Shown here: piece by piece, positions 30,764 to 39,487 of the stretch | Layout: every line of letters begins with the position of its first letter | How positions within the stretch are numbered: the stretch's first letter is position 1 | Source: Comamonas halotolerans | GTDB lineage: Bacteria; Pseudomonadota; Gammaproteobacteria; Burkholderiales; Burkholderiaceae_C | Length of the DNA stretch: 64,000 bases | Assembly: GCF_030162935.1 (NCBI RefSeq) | Contig: NZ_JASAUZ010000012.1 | Coordinates: 62,001-126,000 of the forward strand | Direction: 5' to 3' | The notes under the pieces: model-generated | What the model was told of the DNA's origin: nothing | Seen by the model: the letters and a program-made list of their open reading frames with translations, nothing else | Databases searched by the model: none | Position numbers and translations under genes: made by a program

Positions 30764-30812
30764 GCTCGCTCTGCCCCAGCGTTTGCCGCCGCCAGCGCAG
30801 AACGAAAACCAC

Positions 30813-31340
30813 TCAAAATGCAGCCTGCGCCACTTTCTCCGCCTGTGCCTCATGCTTGGCATGGTCTTCGGGTTGAGAGCAGGCACCACCGCAGCCACTG
30901 ATGAGCTCCTCCGGCAATGCCTGCGCATTGGTCATCACCCCTGTTTCCGGGTCAAAGCCCAGGCTTTGCATGTGCTGCGCCAATGCCGCATCCATAGTCT
31001 GTGCGTGGTAACTGAACCAGGAGGCCAGCTCCGGCGTCATGCCGCGAATCATGGTGTAGTCGCCAGATTCGGCTTTCTGGGCGCCTTCACGCATAATCTC
31101 CAGCACCACCTTGTGCTGGCTCGCATGGCAATTGCCCACTGCAAACCCGGTAGCCTCCATCCAGCGGTCTTCTTGACCGAAGTGCTCTACAGTGTGCTCA
31201 ATCAACGCTTGCCACAAGGGCACTAGCTGAGCATCTGCCGCGCTCTCAACACCGGCTAGCAGATCCACAAACTCCTTGTGCGTTTCATCCATGACAGGAA
31301 TGTCCAGCACCAAATCTGGGGACCATTCAAGTGTGGCCAT
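30813..31340 (-). CDS. Bacteriohemerythrin with Cys/His-rich C-terminal tail
   Basis: A 175-residue non-haem di-iron oxygen-binding protein. The hemerythrin helices carry the expected ligands: His21 (MDETHKEF), a His and a Glu in EHTVEHFGQEDRW, His72 and His76 (CHASQHK), and a further His and Asp in the fourth helix. About 40 extra residues follow the bundle, including SGCGGACSQ and DHAKHEA, which could bind metal. The ATG at 31338-31340 has AAGGAG eight bases ahead; the longer upstream frame was rejected. Confidence 0.9.
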   Translation of the reverse strand: MATLEWSPDLVLDIPVMDETHKEFVDLLAGVESAADAQLVPLWQALIEHTVEHFGQEDRWMEATGFAVGNCHASQHKVVLEIMREGAQKAESGDYTMIRGMTPELASWFSYHAQTMDAALAQHMQSLGFDPETGVMTNAQALPEELISGCGGACSQPEDHAKHEAQAEKVAQAAF

Positions 31341-31469
31341 AGCGCAACTCCTTTTTATATGTGTTGTTACAACGAGCGCCAGCTTATGGTTGACATTGAT
31401 TAAGGATTTGCGGCACATCAAAGCAGAGCCAGCACAAGGCTTTGACTTACAGTTTTATTTCATCAGCGC

Positions 31470-31492
31470 AAAAAAGCCCCGTCGAGCGGGGC
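31470..31492 (-). terminator. Terminator after the Cys-repeat protein gene
   Basis: A stem GCCCC (31476-31480) pairs with GGGGC (31488-31492); on the minus strand it is followed by six T. It lies about 40 bases past the stop of the gene that ends at 31532. Confidence 0.8.
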
Positions 31493-31531
31493 ATCAGTTT
31501 CACAAAAGGGCCTGCGTAGATACCAGGCCAA

Positions 31532-32110
31532 TTACTGCGCGAACATACGTTTGGCGTCGTTTTCACACTTGTCCTTGGCATCTCCAGACAAGGAGTCACA
31601 GCGCTCTTTCGCAGCCTTGTATTCTGCTTCGCGTACGTTCTGTGCCGCATCCTTGCGCACTTCAGAGACATTGGCCGCCTTGGCTTGCCCGTCTTTGCTG
31701 GAATCTGCCCGGGCATCCGCTACCTTGGCTGCTTCCAGCGCCTTCACATGCTCGGCCTTGGCATCTTTCTCGCACACGTCTTGAGCGTTGCCCTTGAGGT
31801 CATCGCACTTTTCCTTGGCGACCTCGTAGGCAGTATCCGCCTTGGTTTTTGCAAGTTCATAGCGATTCTTTTCACTGGGGTCCTTGCGCAGTTCCAGTTC
31901 AGCCTTGGCGATTTTCTCGCGCCCCTCGGCTTCTTCTTCACACACATCCTTGGCGTTGCCGCTCAGAGCATGGCACTGCGTTTTCGCAGTCTTGTACTCC
32001 GCAGCGATACGCTCTTTCTCAGCTTTGAACTCGTCGCTGCTCAAGGCAAAAGCAGAACTGGCGAACATGGCGGTTGCCGCTAAGGCCAAACAACGTGTAC
32101 TCAATGACAT
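31532..32110 (-). CDS. Periplasmic protein with three C-x10-C repeats, function unknown
   Basis: I do not recognise a characterised family. The 192-residue precursor has a signal peptide ending in SSAFA. The mature protein is almost all Lys, Glu and Ala and should be helical. It holds three similar units of about 25 residues with the pattern (E/Y)YkxAKxxCxxLxGxAxDxCE: Cys46/Cys57, Cys102/Cys113 and Cys171/Cys182. Each pair is exactly ten residues apart, so three intramolecular disulfides are plausible. The ATG at 32108-32110 is preceded by AAGGAG. A CsbD-like gene lies 70 bases upstream. Confidence 0.75.
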   Translation of the reverse strand: MSLSTRCLALAATAMFASSAFALSSDEFKAEKERIAAEYKTAKTQCHALSGNAKDVCEEEAEGREKIAKAELELRKDPSEKNRYELAKTKADTAYEVAKEKCDDLKGNAQDVCEKDAKAEHVKALEAAKVADARADSSKDGQAKAANVSEVRKDAAQNVREAEYKAAKERCDSLSGDAKDKCENDAKRMFAQ

Positions 32111-32180
32111 TGATGACTCCTTCGATGGTCTATCGCAAAAAAAAATGGACACACTGTCCATGCTTGACAGCAAGCAGAAA

Positions 32181-32399
32181 TTACTCGTCCCAGCGGAAGT
32201 CCGGGTTGCGTTTTTGCCAGTCACCCAGCTGCTTTTCTGCTTCGTCCTTTGCGATGCCCTGGCGTTCTTGCAGCTTGCCCAGGAATTGATCGCGCTTGCC
32301 CGCAACCACATCTATATCATCATCTGTGAGCTTGCCCCACTGTTCACGAATCTTGCCCTTGAATTGCTTCCAGTTGCCTGCAATACGGTCTTCGTTCAT
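32181..32399 (-). CDS. CsbD-like stress protein
   Basis: A 72-residue hydrophilic protein that fits the CsbD family well: MNEDRIAGNWKQFKGKIREQWGKLTDDD followed by GKRDQFLGKLQERQG. Family members are induced by general stress in several bacteria, but their molecular role is unknown. The start has GAGGCG just upstream. It lies upstream of the Cys-repeat protein gene on the same strand, so the two may be expressed together under envelope stress. Confidence 0.92.
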   Translation of the reverse strand: MNEDRIAGNWKQFKGKIREQWGKLTDDDIDVVAGKRDQFLGKLQERQGIAKDEAEKQLGDWQKRNPDFRWDE

Positions 32400-32574
32400 A
32401 GCGCCTCCTCAATGAAAAAAAAACAGGATGCATGCACGTACATCTCGCCGCCGAAACAGTCGAAAACTTTCGTGCAAATCGAAGCTTTAATCTAAAAAGA
32501 TACTGCGCTGCAGGGCGTAGTCGATGCAGGAACCAGACGGTCAGACCATTCCGCCCATCGCTGCCAGAAGTGCC

Positions 32575-33246
32575 TCAACGTCCGTAGGTCTGCAGCCAAC
32601 GACTCAGCTGCCCGGCCACTTCATCCACTGCCGCAGCCATCGCCTGGGCTCCGCCGGCTGCATCCGCTGAAGTAGCGGGAACTTGCGCTGTAAGAATGCG
32701 CTGGCCTTGCAGCATATTCCCTCCGCTTTGAGCATCCCGCGCAATCAAACTGGCACGTACATGCACGAGTGCATAGCTGCTGCTCACACTTTCAAAAACG
32801 TGGCTGAACTCATTCAGCTCTATTTTCAGAACTGCCAGCATGCGATTGTCCGGGGTACGGAAACTGATCTCATCACGCTCGGAGAGCAGCGGGCGCTCCA
32901 GCCCCAGCCGCATACGCAGGCGTTGCTCCAGCATCTGGGCAGGCGGTTGGCTCCAGCGAGCATTTTGGTAGGCACGCAATTGCTGCCCATCCGCATAATT
33001 CAGGCGGTACAGCATTGCCGTCATACCTTCCGGCATGTTCAGTGCCTGTACAGGTGCCATGACCAAAGGCACGGGAGCCACCATAGGAGCCGAGGCAGTG
33101 GCGGCAGGAGGGTTCACATCTGCCAGCCCCAGGTCATAACGCACACTGGCCGCAGGTCTAGAAGGCAGGGCCGAACAGCCTGCCAGCCACACCACAGCCA
33201 GCGCACACCCCAAGCGCATCATCCAGGAATCCATTCGTACATGCAT
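32575..33246 (-). CDS. ABC-type transport auxiliary lipoprotein (PqiC-like)
   Basis: A 223-residue lipoprotein with the lipobox WLAGC and mature start CSALPSRPAASVRYDLG. It resembles the auxiliary lipoproteins (PqiC/YmbA type) that accompany MCE transporters and act at the outer membrane. A Pro/Ala-rich linker occupies residues 45-65. It is the last of four genes, 16 bases after the MCE gene. Confidence 0.85.
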   Translation of the reverse strand: MHVRMDSWMMRLGCALAVVWLAGCSALPSRPAASVRYDLGLADVNPPAATASAPMVAPVPLVMAPVQALNMPEGMTAMLYRLNYADGQQLRAYQNARWSQPPAQMLEQRLRMRLGLERPLLSERDEISFRTPDNRMLAVLKIELNEFSHVFESVSSSYALVHVRASLIARDAQSGGNMLQGQRILTAQVPATSADAAGGAQAMAAAVDEVAGQLSRWLQTYGR

Positions 33247-33262
33247 GGTGAAAAATCCTTTT

Positions 33263-34240
33263 CTAACGGGCTGCAGGAGCTACAAAACCAGCTTCACCAG
33301 GCCCTGGCAGGTCATTGCCCAAGCCATAGATCAAAGACTGTGGGTTATCGCCAATGCCTGAAGCAGCATTACCCAAGTTGCGCGCAGCGGATGACACATC
33401 GTCAGCGGCCCGGTTGATGCTCGGCAAGGTACGGCTGTCAAAGCGTTCTGCCGCACGTGCCATCGTTTGCGCCCCTTGCGTGACCTGGTCCAGCGCGCCA
33501 CCCTGTTTTTGCATCGATGCCGCCATACCGCGCACTTCCTGTGCCAGATTTCCTGCTTCATTGCCCGCGCGCTCCATGGCCTGCATCGCTTTGCGAGCAT
33601 CCTGGGCCATGCCCGGGAATTCTTTGACAGCCGGCGCTATCTCTTCACGCAAGGCGGTGTCCATGGCGCGGGTGACATCGCTGACATTGCCTGCTGCCTC
33701 CGACAGATTGCTCAACAAGCTGCTGAAACGCGCCTGGTTTTCATCGCCCAGCAATTGGTTGATGCGCTTGGTGGCCTCATCGACCTTGCTCAAAATCGTC
33801 ATGCCCTGATCGGCCAGGACGCTCAGTGGCGACGACTTCATGGGCAGCCGTGCAATACCGCTCTCACCAGGCTCCAAAGCTTGCATCGGCTCTGTCACAT
33901 CATCGAGCTGAATGTGTGCAATCCCCGTCACACCTTGATAACCGAGCATGCCGTAAGTACCGGTGGTAGATACCGGAGCCTTGCTGTCCACAGCAATGCG
34001 AATCAGCACATTCCCTTTCTGCACATCATCAAACGTGATGTCTGTCACCTTGCCAACGGCCACGCCCTTGTAGCGCACAGTGGCCTGGTTTTGCAGTCCG
34101 CTGATAGCGTCAGAAGTCGACAGCTCATAGAGCATGTACTCGTGGCGATCTCGGGTCAGCCATAAAGTCAGCCCGGCCAGCATGAACGCCAAAATCAGCA
34201 CAAAAGTGCCGGCAGCCATGGCATGTGATTTGTTTTCCAT
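33263..34240 (-). CDS. MCE/MlaD family lipid transport protein
   Basis: A 325-residue membrane-anchored protein. One transmembrane helix near the N-terminus (about residues 10-28) is followed by a single MCE domain (VRYKGVAVGKVTDITFDD, then ITGIAHIQLDD-type sequence), which forms a hexameric ring that passes lipids. The long C-terminal part, from about residue 145, is predicted helical with heptad-like patterns and ends in a Pro/Ala-rich tail. It lies 2 bases after the ATPase gene. The substrate is probably phospholipid by analogy with Mla. Confidence 0.92.
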   Translation of the reverse strand: MENKSHAMAAGTFVLILAFMLAGLTLWLTRDRHEYMLYELSTSDAISGLQNQATVRYKGVAVGKVTDITFDDVQKGNVLIRIAVDSKAPVSTTGTYGMLGYQGVTGIAHIQLDDVTEPMQALEPGESGIARLPMKSSPLSVLADQGMTILSKVDEATKRINQLLGDENQARFSSLLSNLSEAAGNVSDVTRAMDTALREEIAPAVKEFPGMAQDARKAMQAMERAGNEAGNLAQEVRGMAASMQKQGGALDQVTQGAQTMARAAERFDSRTLPSINRAADDVSSAARNLGNAASGIGDNPQSLIYGLGNDLPGPGEAGFVAPAAR

Positions 34241-34242
34241 AC

Positions 34243-35043
34243 TTAATTGCCTCCCACGGGTGCGGGCGCCATGGCACGACGACCGCGCTCACCCTGAAAG
34301 AAAGTCTCAATAAAAGGATGCTGAAATTGCGCCACTTCACGCGGCGCGCCCGTAACGATGACTTTTTTATCGGCCAGCACGGCAACACGGCTGGACAGTG
34401 CAAACAAAGTGTCCAGATCGTGCGTAACCATGATCATGGTCAGCCCCAGTTCTGCGTGAAGATCTCTCAGCAAAGTGCAGAACTCATCAGAGCTGGTGGG
34501 ATCCAGCCCTGCTGTTGGCTCGTCGAGCAGCAACAGGGGCGGGTCCATGATCAAGGCGCGTGCCAACGCCACACGCTTGACCATGCCACCCGACAAGTCA
34601 GCTGGCATGCGCGTGGCATGCTCAGGCTTCAACCCCACCATTTGCAGCTTGATCATGGCGGCCTCGTTCACCATGGCGTCTGGCAACGTGCCTTGCTCCC
34701 TCAAGGCAAAGCCGATGTTCTCCAGCACATTGAAGGCCGAGTACAAGGCGCCGTGTTGAAACAGCATGCCAACCCGCGCCGCAGCTCCTTCCTGGCACAG
34801 CTCCAAAGCAGGCCGCCCCAGCGTCGTCACACTGCCTTTACCCGGCTGCAGCAGGCCCAGAATTTGTCGCAACAGCACCGTTTTACCCGTGCCAGAGCCT
34901 CCCACAATCGACAGCATTTCACCGCGATACACCGTCAGGTCCAGATCCTGGTGCACGGCAAATGCTTTGTCACCTTCGCCGAAAATGCTCCACAGCTTGT
35001 CGACGATGACAACGGGTTCGGTGCCTGGTGTCTGTGCATGCAT
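34243..35043 (-). CDS. ABC transporter ATP-binding protein (MlaF-like)
   Basis: A 266-residue ATPase. Walker A is VGGSGTGKT, the signature is LSGGMVKR and Walker B is LLLLDEPTAGLDP; GGMVKR is typical of MlaF-type ATPases. It should pair with the upstream MlaE-type permease at the inner membrane. The gene sits 3 bases after the permease stop and 2 bases before the MCE gene, showing tight co-translation. A C-terminal tail GERGRRAMAPAPVGGN follows the domain. Confidence 0.95.
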   Translation of the reverse strand: MHAQTPGTEPVVIVDKLWSIFGEGDKAFAVHQDLDLTVYRGEMLSIVGGSGTGKTVLLRQILGLLQPGKGSVTTLGRPALELCQEGAAARVGMLFQHGALYSAFNVLENIGFALREQGTLPDAMVNEAAMIKLQMVGLKPEHATRMPADLSGGMVKRVALARALIMDPPLLLLDEPTAGLDPTSSDEFCTLLRDLHAELGLTMIMVTHDLDTLFALSSRVAVLADKKVIVTGAPREVAQFQHPFIETFFQGERGRRAMAPAPVGGN

Positions 35044-35046
35044 AGT

Positions 35047-36174
35047 TTAGAACCCCACATCCTTGAAAGCGATCGCAAAAATCGCATCCACGATGATGAC
35101 CATGGTGATGGATGAAACCACCGACGCTGTGGTCCCCTGCCCCAGGCTCTGCGTGTTTGGTTCCACGCTCAAGCCCCAGTGGCAACCGATCAAGGCGATA
35201 AAAATACCGAACACCACGGATTTGGCCATCGCCAGCACCAGGTTGCCAATCTGCACGGCATCCGGCAATGCTTCCCAGAAGAAAGCGGCAGAGATTCCCA
35301 TGGTCAAGTCTGCGGCCAGCATGCCCCCGCCCAATGCGGCCAAAGTGGTCCACAAACAAATCAGCGGCATGGCCAGCGCCAGTGCCATCGCTCGTGGCAT
35401 CACCAGTCTGAAGCCATGTCGAATACCCATGACCTGCATGGCATCGAGCTCTTCGGTCACCCGCATCACACCGATTTGCGCCGTAATGGAAGAGCCCGAT
35501 CGGCCTGCCACCAAAATGGCTGCAAGCAGTGGACCCAGCTCACGGATCAATGAGATACCCAAAATATCGACAATAAAAGCTTCAGCACCAAATTGCCGCA
35601 ACTGCAACGCCATCAAATACGCCAGCACCACGCCAATCAAAAAACCCACCAAGGCCGTAATCGGCAAGGCTGTGGCACCCATGCTGTAGAGGTGCCCCGA
35701 AAAGTCTCGCCACGGCCCTTTGCGCGGATGACGCAGCAGATACACCAGGTCAATCGCCAACTGACCAATCAGCTGTACCAGATGCTGAAAGTGTCCCAGC
35801 GCACGCAGCACCAGCAAACCCAGTTGGTTCACACGTCCCATCAAGCCCAGAGGCTTGGCCACTGGCGGCTCTGCCAGCTGCAAGGAAGCAATGCGTGACA
35901 GCATGGCCCGCTGCGAATCTGTGGCCTTGAGGTGCTGCGGCCATTGACGTTGCCAATGGCTCCATAAGAGCTGCGCGCCAATATGGTCCAGCCATTGCAG
36001 CTGCTGCAAGTCCCACCCCTGTGCCGCTTTCACATCCCTGGCTTGCAAGGCAAGCTGCACCGCCTCCCAATGCGCACGCTGTCCCAGCTCTGCCGCCCCC
36101 CAGCGCCCTTGCAGTTGCACCCAGGCCCCCTCGTTGTCCGAGGCAAGGTGTAAGCGAGGAGCAATGTCATTCAT
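35047..36174 (-). CDS. MlaE-type permease with N-terminal STAS-like domain
   Basis: A 375-residue fusion. Residues 1 to about 90 resemble a STAS domain (VQLQGRWGAAELGQR... QLQWLDHIGAQLL), the role played by separate MlaB in E. coli. The rest is an MlaE permease with five to six helices and motifs LVGFLIGVVLAYLMALQLRQFGAEAFIVD, RELGPLLAAILVAGRSGSSITAQIG and EELDAMQVMGI. The ATG at 36174 is chosen over a TTG six codons upstream. It is the first gene of the operon and is divergent from the GMC gene. Confidence 0.93.
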   Translation of the reverse strand: MNDIAPRLHLASDNEGAWVQLQGRWGAAELGQRAHWEAVQLALQARDVKAAQGWDLQQLQWLDHIGAQLLWSHWQRQWPQHLKATDSQRAMLSRIASLQLAEPPVAKPLGLMGRVNQLGLLVLRALGHFQHLVQLIGQLAIDLVYLLRHPRKGPWRDFSGHLYSMGATALPITALVGFLIGVVLAYLMALQLRQFGAEAFIVDILGISLIRELGPLLAAILVAGRSGSSITAQIGVMRVTEELDAMQVMGIRHGFRLVMPRAMALALAMPLICLWTTLAALGGGMLAADLTMGISAAFFWEALPDAVQIGNLVLAMAKSVVFGIFIALIGCHWGLSVEPNTQSLGQGTTASVVSSITMVIIVDAIFAIAFKDVGF

Positions 36175-36397
36175 AGTGCGATCTAAAGCCAAACTGGCAC
36201 AAGCTTACAAGCTTTCTGCCCGGATACCGAAGGCGCAAGCCCAGCCACCCTGTCAGCGCTGGCTGCACGACGGCGACACAGCCAGCATTGGACTACACGC
36301 TTTCCCTATCGACAGACAGCGGCTTCTACCCAAAATGACGCAAGCGGCCTCCATCTCGGACGGCTTGATTCTGGGCCGTTCTTGGACGGCGCCCACC

Positions 36398-38128
36398 ATG
36401 AGTGAAACCACTTTCGACTACATCATCATTGGGGGCGGCACTGCTGGCGCCTTGCTTTGCAACCGCCTGAGCGCTGACCGAAATGTGCGCGTAATTCTGC
36501 TCGAAGCCGGGCGCAAAGACGACTACCACTGGATCCATATCCCTGTTGGTTATTTGCACTGCATCGGCAATCCACGCACCGACTGGCTCTACCAGACAGA
36601 AGCTGATGCTGGACTCAATGGACGCAGCCTGCGTTACCCGCGCGGCAAGACGTTGGGCGGCTGCTCCAGCATCAACGGCATGATCTATATGCGCGGCCAG
36701 GCGCGCGATTACAACCAGTGGGCACAGCTCACGGGCGATGACGCCTGGCGCTGGGACAATGTATTGCCCGCCTTCAAGCGCCACGAGAGTCACTGGCGCC
36801 TGGACGAAGGCCAGCCCCAGGACGCAGGCTTTGCCGCACTGCATGGCGACAAGGGGGAATGGCGCGTCGAAAAACAACGCCTGCGCTGGGATATCCTGGA
36901 CGCGTTTGCTCAGGCTGCGCAGCAATCCGGCATTCCTGCCACGCAAGACTTCAATGCCGGCAACAATGAAGGCGTCGGTTACTTTGAGGTCAACCAAAAA
37001 GATGGCTTCCGCTGGAATACTGCCAAGGCTTTTTTGCGCCCCAAATGCTACGCCCGGCCTAACTTCGAGATGTGGACCATGGCCCAGGCCACGCGACTCA
37101 TCACCGAGCGGCAAGCAGACGGCAGCTTGCGCTGCACCGGTGTGCAGGTCTGGTCTGGCGACGGGCTGGAGCAGGTGACCGCCACCGAAGAAGTCATTGT
37201 CTGCGCCGGAGCCATCAATTCGCCACAGCTGCTGCAGCTCTCAGGCATTGGCCCTGGTCATTTGCTGCATGACAAAAGCATTGCCGTGGTACACGACTTA
37301 CCCGGTGTAGGCAGCAATTTGCAAGACCACCTTCAAATCCGTTCGGTTTACAAAATCAGCGATGCACTCACGCTCAATACCTTGGCTGCCACCAACCTGG
37401 GCAAGCTGCGCATTGGCTGGGAATACTTGCTGCGCCGCTCAGGACCAATGAGCATGGCACCGTCCCAACTGGGTGCTTTCACGCGCAGCCGCCCTGAGCT
37501 TGAGCACCCTAATTTGCAATACCACGTGCAGCCCCTTTCTCTCGATGCATTTGGAGAGCCGCTGCACAACTTCCCCGCATTCACTGCCAGCGTCTGCAAC
37601 CTCAACCCCAGCAGCCGTGGCACTGTGCGCATCAAGAGTCCCAACTTCGAAGATGCCCCAGCCATTGCACCCAACTACCTGAGCACCGAGGAAGACCGAC
37701 GAGTGGCCGCGGAAAGCTTGCGCGTGACACGCCGTATCGTCAGCCAACCCGCCCTGGCTCGCTATCAGCCGCAGGAGTGGAAACCCGGTGTGCAATATCA
37801 AAGCGACGATGATTTGGTGCGCCTGGCAGGTGATATTGCAACCACCATTTTTCACCCTGTCGGCACCACCAAAATGGGGAGTGACAGTGACAAAATGGCG
37901 GTGCTGGACAGCCGCTTGCGCGTACGCGGCGTACAAGCATTGCGCGTGGTGGATGCTGGCGCCATGCCCACCATCACCAGTGGCAACACCAACAGCCCAA
38001 CACTGATGCTGGCCGAAAAAGCTGCAGAATGGATTCGTGCGGATCGAAAGGCACGCCTGAGCCAGATTGCATTGCCCACTGTCGCGGACACACCAGAGAC
38101 CGAAGTGCTGCAGTCACTCACTGCTTAA
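36398..38128 (+). CDS. GMC family FAD-dependent oxidoreductase
   Basis: A 576-residue flavoprotein of the glucose-methanol-choline family, probably an alcohol dehydrogenase. The N-terminus has the FAD-binding IIIGGGTAGALLCNRLS and LLEAG; PRGKTLGGCSSINGMIYMRG is the first GMC signature and GAINSPQLLQLSGIGP the second. The C-terminal HPVGTTKMG and NTNSPTLMLAEKAA are the catalytic part. The frame is open upstream to 36134; the ATG at 36398 begins directly at the FAD domain, and one at 36335 is an alternative. The substrate is unknown. Confidence 0.93.
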   Translation: MSETTFDYIIIGGGTAGALLCNRLSADRNVRVILLEAGRKDDYHWIHIPVGYLHCIGNPRTDWLYQTEADAGLNGRSLRYPRGKTLGGCSSINGMIYMRGQARDYNQWAQLTGDDAWRWDNVLPAFKRHESHWRLDEGQPQDAGFAALHGDKGEWRVEKQRLRWDILDAFAQAAQQSGIPATQDFNAGNNEGVGYFEVNQKDGFRWNTAKAFLRPKCYARPNFEMWTMAQATRLITERQADGSLRCTGVQVWSGDGLEQVTATEEVIVCAGAINSPQLLQLSGIGPGHLLHDKSIAVVHDLPGVGSNLQDHLQIRSVYKISDALTLNTLAATNLGKLRIGWEYLLRRSGPMSMAPSQLGAFTRSRPELEHPNLQYHVQPLSLDAFGEPLHNFPAFTASVCNLNPSSRGTVRIKSPNFEDAPAIAPNYLSTEEDRRVAAESLRVTRRIVSQPALARYQPQEWKPGVQYQSDDDLVRLAGDIATTIFHPVGTTKMGSDSDKMAVLDSRLRVRGVQALRVVDAGAMPTITSGNTNSPTLMLAEKAAEWIRADRKARLSQIALPTVADTPETEVLQSLTA

Positions 38129-38463
38129 GCTGCTGCTTGCCGCGCTCGCTTTTGGTGGAGAACGCGAGGGATTACTTTCTGGGTCAACCCCTTGTGCACA
38201 AGGCGTGCTGTCAGACAATGCACGCCATATTTGCGGGAAATCCCCGATGCACCAAGATCATGCAGCGCTTACAGTCCATTCACTCTAGCTCGCACCAAGG
38301 TGCAGCAAGGAGGGCCCGAGGAGACAACTCGATCCACAAGCAAGACCAATATTCAAAAAGCATCCGCCAATGAGATGCCTTTCCAAAGCGCCGGCAACCC
38401 CGGCGCTTTTTGTTTGTGCGGGTGACACCTTTTTGCTGCCCACCGGGCGCACAATGCACGGCT
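38129..38463. other. Intergenic region with a distal terminator
   Basis: 335 bases between the GMC gene and the TSUP gene. No open reading frame looks coding. A strong plus-strand terminator sits at 38385-38413, over 250 bases past the GMC stop, and a Shine-Dalgarno-like AGGAG occurs near 38320 without a start codon at the right distance. The stretch could be a long 3' untranslated region or carry a small RNA. Confidence 0.5.
38385..38413 (+). terminator. Intrinsic terminator upstream of the TSUP gene
   Basis: A 10-bp stem AAAGCGCCGG (38385-38394) pairs with 38400-38409 around a five-base loop and is followed by T5GTTT. It lies about 50 bases before the TSUP start. Confidence 0.8.
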
Positions 38464-39222
38464 ATGGAATGGATTTTTGTCTCTCTGGCATCAGCACTTG
38501 CGGGTTTTGTGGATGCCATCGTCGGCGGCGGTGGCCTCATCTTGGTCCCCGCCATGTTCGCCGCTTTCCCCAACGCCGCACCTGCCACGCTATTTGGCAC
38601 CAATAAAAGCGCCGCAGTCTGGGGCACTGCCATGTCCACCTGGCAATATAGCCGCCGGATCCATATCACCTGGCGCACCATCGTTCCAGGTATTGCTGCA
38701 GCAGGCGTTGGTGCTTTTCTTGGCGCTTGGGCCGTCACTCTGGTCAACCCCGATTTTCTGCGCAAGCTGCTGCCCTTTATCTTGCTGGGTGTGCTGATTT
38801 ATACCCTGGCAAAGAAAGAACTGGGTCGAGAGCACAAGCCGCAGCACAACGAGCGCACCACCCAGTGGCTCACCGCAGCCATCGGTTTGGTCATTGGCTT
38901 TTATGACGGTTTTTTTGGCCCAGGCACCGGCAGTTTCTTTGTGTTCTTGCTGGTACGTCTGCTGGGCTACGACTTCTTGAATGCATCCATCAATGCCAAG
39001 CTCATGAATGTCACCACCAATTTGGCGGCCATCCTGCTGTTTGCCATGAAGGGCCATGTCTGGTGGCACTTTGCAGTGCCACTGGCCATTGCCAATGTGC
39101 TGGGCAGCATATTGGGTACCTGGATGGCACTGCGCCACGGCGCTGGCTTTGTCCGCGTGATTTTTATTGTCGTGGTAGGGCTGCTGATTCTTAAAACCGG
39201 ATGGGATGCCTTTGCGCCGTGA
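38464..39222 (+). CDS. TSUP family sulfite/anion exporter (TauE/SafE)
   Basis: A 252-residue permease with seven to eight transmembrane helices. Family motifs are ASALAGFVDAIVGGGGLILVPAM near the N-terminus and the repeat IGFYDGFFGPGTGSFFVF in the second half. TSUP proteins move small sulfur-containing or organic anions; the substrate is not predictable here. The frame opens upstream at 38410, but the ATG at 38464 starts directly at helix 1. Confidence 0.93.
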   Translation: MEWIFVSLASALAGFVDAIVGGGGLILVPAMFAAFPNAAPATLFGTNKSAAVWGTAMSTWQYSRRIHITWRTIVPGIAAAGVGAFLGAWAVTLVNPDFLRKLLPFILLGVLIYTLAKKELGREHKPQHNERTTQWLTAAIGLVIGFYDGFFGPGTGSFFVFLLVRLLGYDFLNASINAKLMNVTTNLAAILLFAMKGHVWWHFAVPLAIANVLGSILGTWMALRHGAGFVRVIFIVVVGLLILKTGWDAFAP

Positions 39223-39297
39223 GCAACTTTGCACACAGTGGGCCTGAATCCCTCAAGGCTGCTCAGACACCCGTCTGCAACAAAGAGGGGCGGCTTC

Positions 39298-39487
39298 TAT
39301 AATCGAGAGTTGCTTTCGCCCTCAGGCCGCCCGGCAATCAGTGCATCAACACTGATTGCCGGGCGGTACAGCCCTGGCCTTGCTAGCCGGCTGTGGCCCC
39401 TATGTTTCCGCGCCGCGTGGTGCGTGCGGAGGCTCCAAGCGCTTGGAGCCGGGGGCCGGACCCTGCGACTGTCTCCAGGAACCTCTC
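39298..39487 (+). promoter_or_regulatory. Structured leader of the amino acid ABC transporter operon
   Basis: A perfect TATAAT at 39298-39303 (weak -35 CTGCAA at 39275-39280, 17-base spacer) would start a leader of about 175 bases. It contains a perfect 17-bp hairpin (39327-39343 with 39350-39366, six-base loop) and a perfect 20-base palindrome centred on AAGCGCTT (39431-39450). A GC-rich stretch follows and then AGGA before the ATG at 39488. I do not match it to a known riboswitch. The structures could stabilise the mRNA or control it. Confidence 0.5.

Noticed and set aside
39356..39487. Lipoprotein-like upstream extension of the amino acid binding protein (ALALLAGCG)
   Set aside because: The apparent lipobox comes from translating the palindromic leader; the downstream ATG has a ribosome site and a proper signal peptide.
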